A stretch of DNA of 64,000 bases from Desulfobulbus oralis (GCF_002952055.1 NZ_CP021255.1:2173501-2237500); one strand, 5' to 3'. Positions 37,060-45,721 are shown, counted from the first letter of the stretch. Numbers and translations: made by a program. The notes: a model not told the origin generated them from the sequence alone.

Positions 37060-37704
37060 TCACAGCCCTCGGAGTGGACAGTGCTCGCAGTCGGGCTTTG
37101 TCTTTTTGCAGAACTGCTTGCCGAGCTGCACCAACAGGGCGTGGTATTCGCCGTATAGCTTGGTATCCGGCGGCAGGCTGTCCATGAACAGCTCCTGCAT
37201 GCCCGCATAGTCGGCGTCTTCGTCAACGAGATTGTGGCGCAGCAGAATGCGGAAGGTGTAGGCGTCCACCACGAAGACCGGCTTTTCCGCAGCGTACAGA
37301 GTGATCGCATCGGCGGTTTCCGGGCCAATACCCCTGACCTGAAGCAGCCGTTCTCTGAGCGGCCCGACCGGCAGGGCAAGGAAGTCCTCCAGACTCCCGT
37401 ATTCCTCAGCCACCATGTGCAGCAGATTCTGCAGGCGCTGGGCCTTGATCCGGTAATAGCCGGCCGGCCGGATATATTCGGCCAGCAGATCGGGAGGCAG
37501 GGCCAGCATGGCGGAGAATGCAAGCAGGCCCGCCTCCTTGAGATTGGCGATGGCCCGCTCCACATTCTTCCAGTTGGTATTTTGGGTCAGAATCGCGCCC
37601 ACCACCACCTCGAAGGCGCTGTTGCCGGGCCACCAGCCCTGGGGGCCGAAGTGCGCGTACAGGCGGTCGAAGATGGCGCGCAACTGTTCCGCCTGCCTGG
37701 GCAT
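37060..37704 (-). CDS. Endonuclease III-related HhH-GPD DNA glycosylase
   Basis: 214 residues of the HhH-GPD base-excision superfamily. The helix-hairpin-helix is LLQVRGIGPETADAITLYA and the catalytic Asp is in VFVVDAYTFRILL. The lyase Lys of true endonuclease III (GxKTA) is Glu here, so it is more likely a monofunctional glycosylase, as in the 3-methyladenine group. The iron-sulfur loop CKKTKPDCEHC has three cysteines, but the protein ends (PLRGL) before the usual fourth. Its ATG shares one base with the pfk stop, so the genes are coupled. Confidence 0.85.
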   Translation of the reverse strand: MPRQAEQLRAIFDRLYAHFGPQGWWPGNSAFEVVVGAILTQNTNWKNVERAIANLKEAGLLAFSAMLALPPDLLAEYIRPAGYYRIKAQRLQNLLHMVAEEYGSLEDFLALPVGPLRERLLQVRGIGPETADAITLYAAEKPVFVVDAYTFRILLRHNLVDEDADYAGMQELFMDSLPPDTKLYGEYHALLVQLGKQFCKKTKPDCEHCPLRGL

Positions 37705-38813
37705 CAGTACAGCGGGGCGGAATATTCGTCGCCCATGCAGATGCCGATATCGCGGGCGGTCTGCACCTTGTCGTTCGCCAGATCCACCTTCTTGCGCTTT
37801 CTGATGGCCTCGGCGATGGGTACGGCGGTCATGTTGGGCGGCACCCAGGCGACCATGTGATCATAGACCTGCTGCTCGGCCAGCCGCACCGCCGCGGTGC
37901 CGAAGCGCAGGGCCAGGAGTCGGTCGAAATTGGTGGGTGAGCCGCCGCGCTGCAGATGGCCCAGGACCAGCGAGCGGGTGTCCTTGCCCAGCCGCTGCCG
38001 GATTTCCTTGGCCACCCATTCGCCCACGCCGCCCAGCACCATTTCGGAGCGGCCCATCTCGCCCTTGCCCTTGTTGATGACCTCCTGGCCTTCGGCACGC
38101 GCCCCCTCTGCCACCACCACGATGGAGTAGTGCTTTTCGTGCAGCTCGTTTTCCGCGATCTTGTTGCACACCGCCTCCATGTCAAAGGGGATTTCCGGGA
38201 TGAGGATGACGTCCGCGCCGCCGGCAATGCCCGAGTACAGGGCGATCCAGCCCGAATCCCGGCCCATGACCTCGACCACCATCACCCGGTCGTGGGACTT
38301 GGCTGTGGAGTGCAGTTTGTCGATGGCATCGGTGGCCGTGGACACGGCAGTGTCAAAGCCAAAGGTGCGGTCCGTGGCTTCGAGATCGTTGTCGATGGTT
38401 TTGGGCACGCCGATGACCGGCATGCCTTTCTGCGCGAAACGGTGGGCGATTTCCAGGCTGCCGTCGCCGCCGACCGCGATGTGGCAGGAGAAACCCATGC
38501 GCAGGAAGCCGCGCATGATCTTGTCGGAGATGTCCATGATCTGGATTTCGCCAGCCAGGTTTTCCACCGGCTTGGCAAAGGGATTGCCCTTGTTGGTGGT
38601 GCCCAGAATGGTGCCGCCCTGGCTGAGGATGCCCTCGACATCGTCCGGAGTCAGACGGATGAGTTCGTCCTTTTCCAGAAAGCCGCCATAACCGTACTTG
38701 CTGCCGTAGACTTCCCAGCCCTTTCTGGTGGCGGCATTGACAACCGCAAAGATAACCGCATTCAGCCCGGGCGCGTCTCCGCCGCCGGTGGAGATAACCA
38801 GCCTTTCGCTCAT
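37704..38813 (-). CDS. 6-phosphofructokinase
   Basis: 369 residues, phosphorylating fructose 6-phosphate in glycolysis. Motifs: GGGDAPGLNAVI near the N terminus, the phosphoryl-donor site AVGGDGSLEIAH, the catalytic PKTIDNDLEATD, the MVVEVMGRDSGWIA substrate loop and LGHLQRGGSPTNFDR. Gly in GGDGS points to ATP as donor, while the Lys in PKTIDND is usual in PPi-type enzymes; this Gly/Lys pair is characteristic of the mixed group III PFKs. It heads the two-gene unit with the glycosylase. Confidence 0.93.
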   Translation of the reverse strand: MSERLVISTGGGDAPGLNAVIFAVVNAATRKGWEVYGSKYGYGGFLEKDELIRLTPDDVEGILSQGGTILGTTNKGNPFAKPVENLAGEIQIMDISDKIMRGFLRMGFSCHIAVGGDGSLEIAHRFAQKGMPVIGVPKTIDNDLEATDRTFGFDTAVSTATDAIDKLHSTAKSHDRVMVVEVMGRDSGWIALYSGIAGGADVILIPEIPFDMEAVCNKIAENELHEKHYSIVVVAEGARAEGQEVINKGKGEMGRSEMVLGGVGEWVAKEIRQRLGKDTRSLVLGHLQRGGSPTNFDRLLALRFGTAAVRLAEQQVYDHMVAWVPPNMTAVPIAEAIRKRKKVDLANDKVQTARDIGICMGDEYSAPLY

Positions 38814-38992
38814 AGTGCACTCACACGTGAAAAGAAAATGGGGCGCACGAACCTTGGCGCCACCTGTTGTTTGCCGCTGGCCTTCCCGCTTTGCGGCTCC
38901 TTTGCTGTTGCCTGGATTGTAGGGGGAAGGCAGGGGCTTGACAATCTCTTTTTTTCTTTTGCCTCTCCGAGGGCGGGAGCTGCGTCCGCCTG

Positions 38993-39021
38993 TTGACGTC
39001 CCGCGTTTTGTTTCTTATTGT
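38993..39021 (+). promoter_or_regulatory. Sigma-70-type promoter before the HesB-like pair
   Basis: -35 TTGACG (38993-38998), 17-bp spacer, -10 TATTGT (39016-39021). The predicted start, near 39028, is about 60 nt upstream of the selenoprotein ATG. Confidence 0.55.
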
Positions 39022-39088
39022 GAGCCCACTCTTTACCCTGCCGGCTTTTTTTGTCTTTGGCCGGCCTATCATGAACATGGAGGCTCAT

Positions 39089-39424
39089 ATGTTTGCAGTG
39101 ACCGAGTCGGCGGCCAGCAATCTGACCGCGTATCTGACTCAGAACAGAATCACGTCCCCGATTCGGGTGGCGTTAATGCAGGGCGGCTGAAGCGGCCCCT
39201 CTTTGGGATTGGCTCTGGATGAGCCAAAGGACAATGACAAGGTTTTTGAGGAAGGTACGCTGAAGTTTGTGGTGGACGAGCAGCTCATCGCTCAGGTCGG
39301 GGCCATCAAGGTGGATTTCATCGAAGCGGGCTATCAGTCCGGCTTTTCCATTTCCACAGAAAAACCTCTGCCGGGTGCGGGCGGCGGCTGCAGTTCCGGG
39401 AGCTGCGGCGGTTCCTGCGGTTGA
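39089..39424 (+). CDS. HesB/IscA-like selenoprotein (UGA read as selenocysteine)
   Basis: Read through an in-frame TGA (39188-39190, codon 34) this gives a 111-residue HesB/IscA-fold protein, MFAVTESAASNLTAYL...ALMQGG-U-SGPSLGLALDEP...GAIKVDFIEAGYQSGF...GGGCSSGSCGGSCG. The paralogue 95 bp downstream aligns without gaps around this point and has Cys36 where this has UGA. Translation stays open and conserved for 77 codons after the UGA. A bacterial SECIS-like hairpin lies directly downstream. HesB-like selenoproteins are known in deltaproteobacteria. The family carries or assembles Fe-S clusters; a Sec ligand suggests a redox role. GGAGG precedes ATG 39089. A plain nonsense mutation is the alternative. 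Confidence 0.82.
39188..39227 (+). promoter_or_regulatory. Sec UGA codon and SECIS-like hairpin
   Basis: After UGA (39188-39190) the message can fold TTGGCTC (39209-39215) - loop TGGAT - GAGCCAA (39221-39227). The apical loop starts 25 nt after the UGA and has G at its second position, within what is described for bacterial SECIS elements recognised by SelB. Confidence 0.65.
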
Positions 39425-39518
39425 CCGGGCTTGCCGCCTTCCAGACCTTGCCTGTCCATGGTGCGGGGCACGCCTTTGCCCTGTGTGACTATTTGCGACT
39501 TTGCAGGGAGATACGACC

Positions 39519-39857
39519 ATGTTTGAAGTGACTGAGACGGCGGCAAGTGTTCTCAAGGACTATTTTACCCAGAACAAGATCGAACCCGTTTCTCCAGTGC
39601 GGGTGACCGTGATGTCGGGCGGCTGCAGCGGCGCGGCGCTCGGTCTGACGCTGGATCAGCCGGGCGAGCTGGATCAGGTTTTTGAGGAGGGCGACCTCAA
39701 GTTCGTGATCGCCCAGGACCTGCTCGAGGAAGTTGGGGCCATCAAGGTGGATTTTGTCGATGCCGGCTATCGCTCGGGTTTTGCCATTACCAGTGAAAAG
39801 CCTGTGCCAGGCGCGGGCGGCGGCTGCAGCAGTTGCGGCGGTTCCTGCGGCATGTAG
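39519..39857 (+). CDS. HesB/IscA-like protein, Cys form
   Basis: 112 residues, paralogue of the upstream selenoprotein: MFEVTETAASVLKDYF, SGGCSGAALGLTLDQP with Cys36 at the Sec position, GAIKVDFVDAGYRSGFAI, and a Cys/Gly-rich end GGGCSSCGGSCGM. The three conserved Cys positions resemble A-type Fe-S carriers, although the C-terminal Gly/Cys tail is longer than in IscA. GGGAG precedes ATG 39519. It shares a promoter with the Sec copy and ends in a strong terminator. Confidence 0.88.
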   Translation: MFEVTETAASVLKDYFTQNKIEPVSPVRVTVMSGGCSGAALGLTLDQPGELDQVFEEGDLKFVIAQDLLEEVGAIKVDFVDAGYRSGFAITSEKPVPGAGGGCSSCGGSCGM

Positions 39858-39916
39858 GGCTGCATGCGGTCAGCGGCGTTCGTTCACGACGTTCATGCAC
39901 AGGTTTTGACGATGCG

Positions 39917-39955
39917 CCGGCGCTGGTCATTCTGCCCAGCGCCGGTTTTGTCTTT
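39917..39955 (+). terminator. Intrinsic terminator after the HesB-like pair
   Basis: Stem CCGGCGCTGG (39917-39926) / CCAGCGCCGG (39936-39945), 9-nt loop, followed by TTTTGTCTTT. Confidence 0.88.
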
Positions 39956-40113
39956 ACCCCCTGAGCGTTGCAGCGTGCAGCGCGCTCAAGCTCTTGTATG
40001 TGCTCTTTCCGGATGAATCATGGACCCGAAAAACCTGCCTCGGCCTGAAGCCTGCTGTACGAACGGATACCTGCCCGGGTCAAGGGGCGGGGCATGCTGA
40101 CCCGGCTTGGCTG

Positions 40114-40800
40114 ATGTACCCCATTACTCTCAATCTGCGGGGCCGGCGCTGCCTGGTTGTGGGCGGGGGCGCCGTGGCGGAGCGCAAGGTGCAAGGCCTT
40201 TTGGCGGCGGAGGCCAAAGTTTCTCTGGTGAGCCCCGACCTGTCGCCGGCCCTTCGGGAGCTGGCGCAGGCGGGTCGCATCGGCTGGCAGCAGCGGGCCT
40301 TTGTGCCTGAGGATGCGGCCGGAGCCTTTCTGATCTTCGCCGCCACAAATCGCCCCCTGGTGCAGCAGGCGGTACTCCGGGCGGCGCAGGAAGCGGGGGC
40401 GCTGGTCAATGTGGTCGATATGCCCGAGGCCTGCGATTTTCAGGTGCCGGCCGTCCTGCGGCGGGACGGCCTGCTGCTCAGTGTCGCCACCTCGGGCGCG
40501 AGCCCGGCACTGGCGGCCGTTCTGCGGGCCCGGCTGGAGCGGGAAATCGGCCCCGAATATGCGGTGCTGGCCCGGCTCCTGGCTGCGCTGCGGACACCGC
40601 TCCTGAAACTTCCGCTGTCAGGCCCGGCAAAAAAGATGCTGTTTCAAAAAATGCTGGACAGCGATATACTCCAGTGGCTCCGGGATGGCCGGAAGCAACG
40701 GGCTGCAGCCCATGTCGAGGCAGTCTTCGGCCATCTGCTCCCGGTCGGGCGGATACTCGACGCTCTTCCCGACGCGCCCTGGACGGATACGAATCCATGA
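40114..40800 (+). CDS. Precorrin-2 dehydrogenase / sirohydrochlorin ferrochelatase (CysG N-terminal type)
   Basis: 228 residues. The NAD-binding N terminus reads MYPITLNLRGRRCLVVGGGA VAERK, then LIFAATNRPLVQQAV and the catalytic-core VVDMPEACDFQVPAVLRRDG and SGASPALAAVLR. It oxidises precorrin-2 to sirohydrochlorin and can insert iron to give siroheme, the cofactor of sulfite reductase. The methyltransferase half of full CysG is absent. ATG 40114 is taken from homology; no strong Shine-Dalgarno is visible. The stop overlaps ccsA (ATGA), and hemA follows: the standard sirC-ccsA-hemA order of deltaproteobacteria. Confidence 0.9.
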   Translation: MYPITLNLRGRRCLVVGGGAVAERKVQGLLAAEAKVSLVSPDLSPALRELAQAGRIGWQQRAFVPEDAAGAFLIFAATNRPLVQQAVLRAAQEAGALVNVVDMPEACDFQVPAVLRRDGLLLSVATSGASPALAAVLRARLEREIGPEYAVLARLLAALRTPLLKLPLSGPAKKMLFQKMLDSDILQWLRDGRKQRAAAHVEAVFGHLLPVGRILDALPDAPWTDTNP

Positions 40801-41621
40801 ATTCGGCACTCTTTCTGCTCTTTCTGGCCAGTCTGGCCCTGTACCTGCTGGCTGCGGCCGCCTCTCTGGTTTTCTTCTTCGGCGGGAAATCCGAAATACG
40901 GCAAAAGGCACGCCAGTTCTTCATCGCAGCCTTTATCGTACAGGCACTCACCTTTGTGGCGCGCTTCTGCGCCTTCGATTACGCGCCTCTCACCACGCCC
41001 CACGAAACCCTGTCCTTCTTTGCCTGGGGAGTGGCCTGCTGCTACCTGAGCAGCATCTGGCGCTTTCCCGTGAAAAACCTGGGCGCCTTTGTGAGCCTGC
41101 TGGTGCTGGCGCTCATGCTGGTCGCGGCCTTTGCCGCCAAAACGCCCACAGTTCCAACGCCTGCCCTGCAATCGGGCTGGCTGCCGGTGCACGCCTCGCT
41201 CTCGCTGTTGTCCTACAGTTGTTTTGCGCTGGCCGGCCTGGGCGGGCTGATGTACCTCCTGCAGGAGCGCACCATCAAACGCAAGCATTTTGGCCTCATG
41301 TACAGCCGCCTGCCTTCGCTGGAAGTGCTCGACAGGCTGAACCACCACTGCCTGACCGTGGGTTTTCCGCTCCTGACCCTCGGCATGGTGACCGGCTCCC
41401 TCTGGGCCAAACAGGTGCATGGGGCCTACTGGATCTGGAACCCGACCGAAGTCTGGTCCCTGGTCTCGTGGCTGCTCTATGCCGGACTGTGCCACCAGCG
41501 CTTTACCGTTGGCTGGCGCGGCCGCCGGGCGGCCTGGCTCAGTATTGCGGCGCTGGTCTTCGCCGTCTTCACCTTCTGGGGCGTGTCCGCATTATTCGCC
41601 GGTTATCATGGCCAATTCTGA
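40797..41621 (+). CDS. Cytochrome c biogenesis protein, CcsA/HemX type
   Basis: 274 residues with eight hydrophobic helices. The heme-handling region contains WLPVHASLSLLSYSCFALAG, LNHHCLTVGFPLLTLGM and the tryptophan-rich WAKQVHGAYWIWNPTEVWSLVSWLLY. CcsA proteins export and ligate heme to apocytochrome c in system II; related HemX proteins influence HemA levels. Start overlaps the upstream stop by ATGA and the stop overlaps the hemA start by 14 bp, so the three genes are tightly coupled. Confidence 0.9.
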   Translation: MNSALFLLFLASLALYLLAAAASLVFFFGGKSEIRQKARQFFIAAFIVQALTFVARFCAFDYAPLTTPHETLSFFAWGVACCYLSSIWRFPVKNLGAFVSLLVLALMLVAAFAAKTPTVPTPALQSGWLPVHASLSLLSYSCFALAGLGGLMYLLQERTIKRKHFGLMYSRLPSLEVLDRLNHHCLTVGFPLLTLGMVTGSLWAKQVHGAYWIWNPTEVWSLVSWLLYAGLCHQRFTVGWRGRRAAWLSIAALVFAVFTFWGVSALFAGYHGQF

Positions 41622-42912
41622 AACCATTGTGCTGATCGGCGTCAATCACAAAACGGCGCCTCTGGAATTGCGCGAACAACTGGCCTTTCAAGAGGGCTAT
41701 GATCCGCCGCTGGCCGCGCTGTCCAGGCTTCAGCTCCTGAAGGAATTCTACCTGCTTTCCACCTGCAATCGGGTGGAGATGGCCTTTGTCTGCGACGACA
41801 TGCTCCAGGCGCGCACCGGGCTTTTGGCCGCACTCTTTGCGCCAAAGGTCAGCGAGGCGGAGCTGGCGCCGCATCTTTATCAGTACGAGGGGGCGGCCGC
41901 AGTGGAGCACCTGTTCCGGGTCGCGGCCAGTCTGGATTCCATGGTGGTGGGCGAGGCGCAGATTCTGGGGCAGATCAAGGCCGCCTACCGCGCGGCGGCC
42001 AGGGCAGGAGGCACGCGTCTGGTGCTGAACAGGCTGTTGCACAAGACCTTTTCCGTGGCCAAGCGTGTGCGCACCGAAACCCGAATCGGCGCCAGTGCGG
42101 TGTCCATCAGCTATGCGGCGGTGGAATTGGGCCGCAAGATCTTTGGCGACCTCACCGGCAAGAAGGCGCTGCTGATCGGCGCGGGTGAAATGGCGGAGCT
42201 GGCGGCCGAGCATCTCCTGAGCCACGGCGTGGCCTCGGTCACGGTGGCGAACCGCACGCTGGAGCGGGCGGTGGCGCTGGCCCGGCGTTTCAACGGCAGG
42301 GCCGTGGGGCTGGCCGAGGTGCCGGAGCAGCTTGCGCTGGTCGATGTCATCATCGGTTCCACCGGCGCGCCGGATCTGCTGCTGTATAAGGAAGACGTGC
42401 GCAAGGTCATGCGGGGCCGCCGCAACCGGCCCCTGTTTTTTATCGATATCGCTGTGCCGCGCGACCTGGATCCGGCCATCAATGAGCTCGACAATGTCTA
42501 TCTCTACGACATTGACGACCTGCAGGACGTGGTGAAGCTGAACCAGGAGGAGCGGAGACGGGAGGCGGTCAAGGCAGAGCGCATCATTGCCGAGGAGGTG
42601 CTGAAGTTCGGCCACTGGCTGGAGAATCTGGCCTCCACGCCCACGATCCTGCAGTTGCAGGCCCAGGTGGAGGCCATGGTGCAGCTGGAGGTGGAAAAGA
42701 CCGCGGGCCGCCTGAACTTGCGAGACGAGGCGGAGCGGGCTGCGTTCAGGCGCATGGGTCAGGCCATTGCCGGCCGCCTGCTCGCCAATCCCCTGCAGTA
42801 CCTGAAAATGGACAGCAAACGGACCAGTCTGCAGGACCGCATTCATATCGTGCGGAGCATCTTCGCGCTGGACGAGCTGGCGCCGGTGCCGGTCGAAAAA
42901 AAATCAGAATGA
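41608..42912 (+). CDS. hemA: Glutamyl-tRNA reductase
   Basis: First committed step of C5 tetrapyrrole synthesis: glutamyl-tRNA to glutamate-1-semialdehyde. 434 residues. Signature GVNHKTAPLELREQL at the N terminus, catalytic Cys53 in LLSTCNRVEMAF, VVGEAQILGQIKAAY, the NADPH fold LLIGAGEMAELAAEHL, and FIDIAVPRDLDPAI. The C-terminal dimerisation helices follow. Supplies siroheme and heme for sulfite reduction and cytochromes. Confidence 0.96.
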   Translation: MANSETIVLIGVNHKTAPLELREQLAFQEGYDPPLAALSRLQLLKEFYLLSTCNRVEMAFVCDDMLQARTGLLAALFAPKVSEAELAPHLYQYEGAAAVEHLFRVAASLDSMVVGEAQILGQIKAAYRAAARAGGTRLVLNRLLHKTFSVAKRVRTETRIGASAVSISYAAVELGRKIFGDLTGKKALLIGAGEMAELAAEHLLSHGVASVTVANRTLERAVALARRFNGRAVGLAEVPEQLALVDVIIGSTGAPDLLLYKEDVRKVMRGRRNRPLFFIDIAVPRDLDPAINELDNVYLYDIDDLQDVVKLNQEERRREAVKAERIIAEEVLKFGHWLENLASTPTILQLQAQVEAMVQLEVEKTAGRLNLRDEAERAAFRRMGQAIAGRLLANPLQYLKMDSKRTSLQDRIHIVRSIFALDELAPVPVEKKSE

Positions 42913-43091
42913 GTTCCCGGGGAGGAGCGAGATCTGGATTCAGGCCCGTTGCGCAATACGCCATTTTCAGGTTAAATTTTCAGACGGCAGCTGCCAACAA
43001 TTCGACCTGACAGAGGAAAGCGGCTATGCCGCAGCCCGGCAAGCGGGCGCAAAGACAGCAGCAGGATTAAAGCAAGAGACGGAGATAAATG

Positions 43092-43604
43092 ATGCCGGAA
43101 ACGGAGACACGCCGCCAACTTATAGAAAACGAACTGCTCATGCTGACCAATGCCGGTGAGCTGCCCGAACTGGCACTGGCCGCCAGCCTGTACTATCTGC
43201 AGGAAGAGGCGGATGGCCCGCATCTCAGCCTGAGCCAGGAGGAGCTGGCCGAATTGGCCCATACCACGGCCCTCAGCTACGAGAGCATCATCCGCCGTGA
43301 TCTGAAGCTGGAGAACCGGGACAAGCTCCGCTTCCGGGGTTTGGCCAGGGCGCTCGTCAACTGGCAGCGCTATACCAAATTTTGCGGGAGCAGGGGGATT
43401 GCAACCACCAGGTTTCAGACCGAAGCGGGCAAGGCCTTGCTGGCGTATCTGACACAGGAAAAAGCCGGGCAGGAATGCGGCGAGCAGGCCGCTTCCGTGA
43501 ACTGCCAGGCCAGCGACCTCCTGCTCCTGGCCCAGGAGCTCTGCGTGGCCGATGCCCTGCCCGATGGCTGGGAAAGCCTGTGTCCGGCAGCAACACTGTC
43601 CTGA
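43092..43604 (+). CDS. Conserved-looking hypothetical protein
   Basis: 170 residues, acidic, no signal peptide or membrane segment, not recognised. The middle (LSLSQEELAELAHTTALSYESIIRRDL...NRDKLRFRGLARALVNW) resembles a helix-turn-helix or small helical domain; the end contains three cysteines. GGAG precedes ATGATG, so the start may be 43089 or 43092. It stands alone between hemA and a convergent hydrolase gene. Base composition is that of the core genome. Confidence 0.6.
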   Translation: MPETETRRQLIENELLMLTNAGELPELALAASLYYLQEEADGPHLSLSQEELAELAHTTALSYESIIRRDLKLENRDKLRFRGLARALVNWQRYTKFCGSRGIATTRFQTEAGKALLAYLTQEKAGQECGEQAASVNCQASDLLLLAQELCVADALPDGWESLCPAATLS

Positions 43605-43763
43605 CCCAGGCCGGCCGCTGCATCGGGCCCAGGCCTGCTCAACGTTTCCTTTGTTCCGAACTCCGGGCGCAGTGCCGCCCGCCACAGGCGGCCAGGGGGC
43701 CCCGGTTGAACCAGACAGGCTGCTGCGGCCTGCCTGCTCCCCCGCTTTCGCTCCAGCCTCTCT

Positions 43764-43800
43764 GAAAAAAATGAACCGGAACCTTCGACGGTTCCGGTTC
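43764..43800 (-). terminator. Intrinsic terminator of the Dcu-Mrp-hydrolase strand
   Basis: Stem GAACCGGAACC (43773-43783) / GGTTCCGGTTC (43790-43800); on the minus strand it is followed by CAT and seven T residues. The hairpin may also serve the convergent plus-strand gene. Confidence 0.88.
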
Positions 43801-43830
43801 TCTCAGGGCCTGCTGTTGCCGTTTGCGGGG

Positions 43831-44457
43831 TCACAGACAGGGATTGTTCGCCGCCTCCCGGCCAATGGTGGAGCTGGTGCCGCCATAGGCATGGCCCGGC
43901 CAGACAATGGTTGCCTCGGGCAGCGTGAAGAGCTTCGTGCCGATGCTCTCCACCAGCCTCTCGTAGGAACAACCGGGAAAATCCGTGCGCCCCACCCCGT
44001 TCACAAAGAGCGTGTCGCCGGTAAAACAGTGGGGCGCGCTGTAGAGACAGATGCCGCCTGGCGAGTGGCCCGGGGTGTGCAGTACGGTGAGCGTTTCCTG
44101 GCCGAAGGACACGGTGTCGCCATCCACTACCGCAATGTCTGCGGGCGGCGAAGCGGGCAGGCCCAGCATGGCGAAGTAGCCCGCCACCCGGGGATCGGCC
44201 GCATAGGCGATGTCAGCCTCGTGCATCACGATGCTGGCGCCCGTGGCCGCCCTGACCGGCCCATTGCCGCAGCAGTGATCCGGGTGGCAATGGGTGTTGA
44301 TGATGTAGCGGACCCTGAGCTGCCGGCCCTGCACGTAGTCCAGAATCCGCTCCTCGTCTCCGCCCGGATCGATCACCACTGCCTCGCCGCTCCGCTCGCA
44401 GGACGCGACATAGCAGCACACGGCCATCGGGCCGACTATCAACTGGCTGACCTGCAT
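43831..44457 (-). CDS. Metallo-beta-lactamase-fold hydrolase, glyoxalase II-like
   Basis: 208 residues with the binuclear-zinc pattern: THCHPDHCCG, then HTPGHSPGGIC, TGDTLFVNGVGRTDF and WPGHAYGGTS near the end. It resembles hydroxyacylglutathione hydrolases and the YcbL group. The substrate is probably a thioester. The start (44457) lies 1 bp after the mrp stop, so the two are cotranscribed. Confidence 0.88.
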   Translation of the reverse strand: MQVSQLIVGPMAVCCYVASCERSGEAVVIDPGGDEERILDYVQGRQLRVRYIINTHCHPDHCCGNGPVRAATGASIVMHEADIAYAADPRVAGYFAMLGLPASPPADIAVVDGDTVSFGQETLTVLHTPGHSPGGICLYSAPHCFTGDTLFVNGVGRTDFPGCSYERLVESIGTKLFTLPEATIVWPGHAYGGTSSTIGREAANNPCL

Positions 44458-44458
44458 G

Positions 44459-45382
44459 TCAGATGCGGCAGGAGCCGGCAGAGGCCATGGGAATCGGCGG
44501 TATGGCCCGGCCCGGCGGCAGGCGGGTTTCCACGGCCCTGACCACGGCCGCAAAGGCCTGCACTGCCGGTGCGGCGGCGTCGGAGCTCAGATAGGGCTTG
44601 CCGGCATCGCCGCCGGCCACAACCTGCGGATCCATGGGCACGGCGCCCAAAAAGGGCAGATCGAACTCCTCGGCCGTGCGCTTGCCACCGCCGGCCCCGA
44701 AGACATCGACCGTCTTGCCGCAGTGCGGGCAGACAAAGCCGGACATATTCTCGATCAGCCCCAGCACCGGCATCTCCACGGTCCTGCAGAAGTTGATGGA
44801 CTTGCGCACGTCGGCCAGCGCCACTTCCTGCGGCGTGGTCACAATCACGGCCTGCACGCCGGGCATGGTCTGCGCCACGGTGAGCGGTTCATCGCCGGTG
44901 CCCGGAGGCGCGTCCACCACCAGATAGTCCAGCTCGCCCCAGTCCATATCGGCCACAAACTGGCGGATGGCCTGAATCTTGAGGGGCCCGCGCCAGATAA
45001 CGGCATCATCCTTGTCCTTCATCATATATTCCAGCGACACGACTTTCATGGTGCCGCAGGTCAGCGGCTCGACCAGGGCATCCGGCTCGTCGGAGGCGGC
45101 GACCAGCTCGCCGGAAAGGCTGAGCATCCGGCAGACGTCCGGCCCGTGCAGATCGACATCCATCAGGCCGACCTTGTGACCCAGTCTGGAAAGACCCAGC
45201 GCCAGGTTGACCGCGACCGTGGACTTGCCGACGCCGCCCTTGCCGCTCATCACGAGGATCTTGTTTTTGATTTTGCCAAGCGACCGGTTGATGGCCAAAT
45301 CCTGCTGGGCCAGACGGGCGTCGCCGCTGTTGCAGGTGCTGCCCTGCTGGCTGCTGCAGGAACTTCCGCATGAACTGCTCAT
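44459..45382 (-). CDS. Mrp/NBP35-family Fe-S cluster carrier ATPase
   Basis: 307 residues. The N terminus is Ser/Cys-rich (MSSSCGSSCSSQQGS). The deviant Walker A motif VMSGKGGVGKST is followed by the switch sequence LMDVDLHGPDVCRML and by LVVDAPPGTGDEPL. A CPHCG motif near the C terminus provides the cluster-bridging CXXC. It transfers Fe-S clusters to apoproteins. GGAGG precedes ATG 45382; the frame opens further upstream without homology. Confidence 0.92.
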   Translation of the reverse strand: MSSSCGSSCSSQQGSTCNSGDARLAQQDLAINRSLGKIKNKILVMSGKGGVGKSTVAVNLALGLSRLGHKVGLMDVDLHGPDVCRMLSLSGELVAASDEPDALVEPLTCGTMKVVSLEYMMKDKDDAVIWRGPLKIQAIRQFVADMDWGELDYLVVDAPPGTGDEPLTVAQTMPGVQAVIVTTPQEVALADVRKSINFCRTVEMPVLGLIENMSGFVCPHCGKTVDVFGAGGGKRTAEEFDLPFLGAVPMDPQVVAGGDAGKPYLSSDAAAPAVQAFAAVVRAVETRLPPGRAIPPIPMASAGSCRI

Positions 45383-45721
45383 ATTGTCCTCCGTTGACAG
45401 GGTGAAAGCCGGGATGCCGGCTGCAAAAAAGGCATAATAAGGCGCTGGCAGGCGCGGCCATACACTAATGCCCTGAGGCTGAATTGCAACCAAAAAGCCG
45501 GAATCGGGCTGGCCCGCAGGAGCGGGGCCAGGACGCTTCCGTCCGTACCGGCCGCGGCGAATCCCCTCTGTGCCATCCGCCTGCCGCCGCAGGTGCGACC
45601 AGCTCGTCGGCCGGCTTCGGCCTGGGCGAGGCCCCGCCGCCCGAAGGGGCAGGGAAACACCTGAGCAGCCGCCCGCCCTCCTCCGCCCCGAAGCCTCAGG
45701 CGGAGGAGACGGCAGTGCCTG
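45383..45721. other. Intergenic with a GC-rich hairpin after dcu
   Basis: 339 bp between the Dcu gene and mrp. A perfect 10-bp stem CTCCTCCGCC (45678-45687) / GGCGGAGGAG (45699-45708) lies just beyond the Dcu stop; no T run follows, so termination is uncertain. Nothing else is recognised. Confidence 0.5.
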
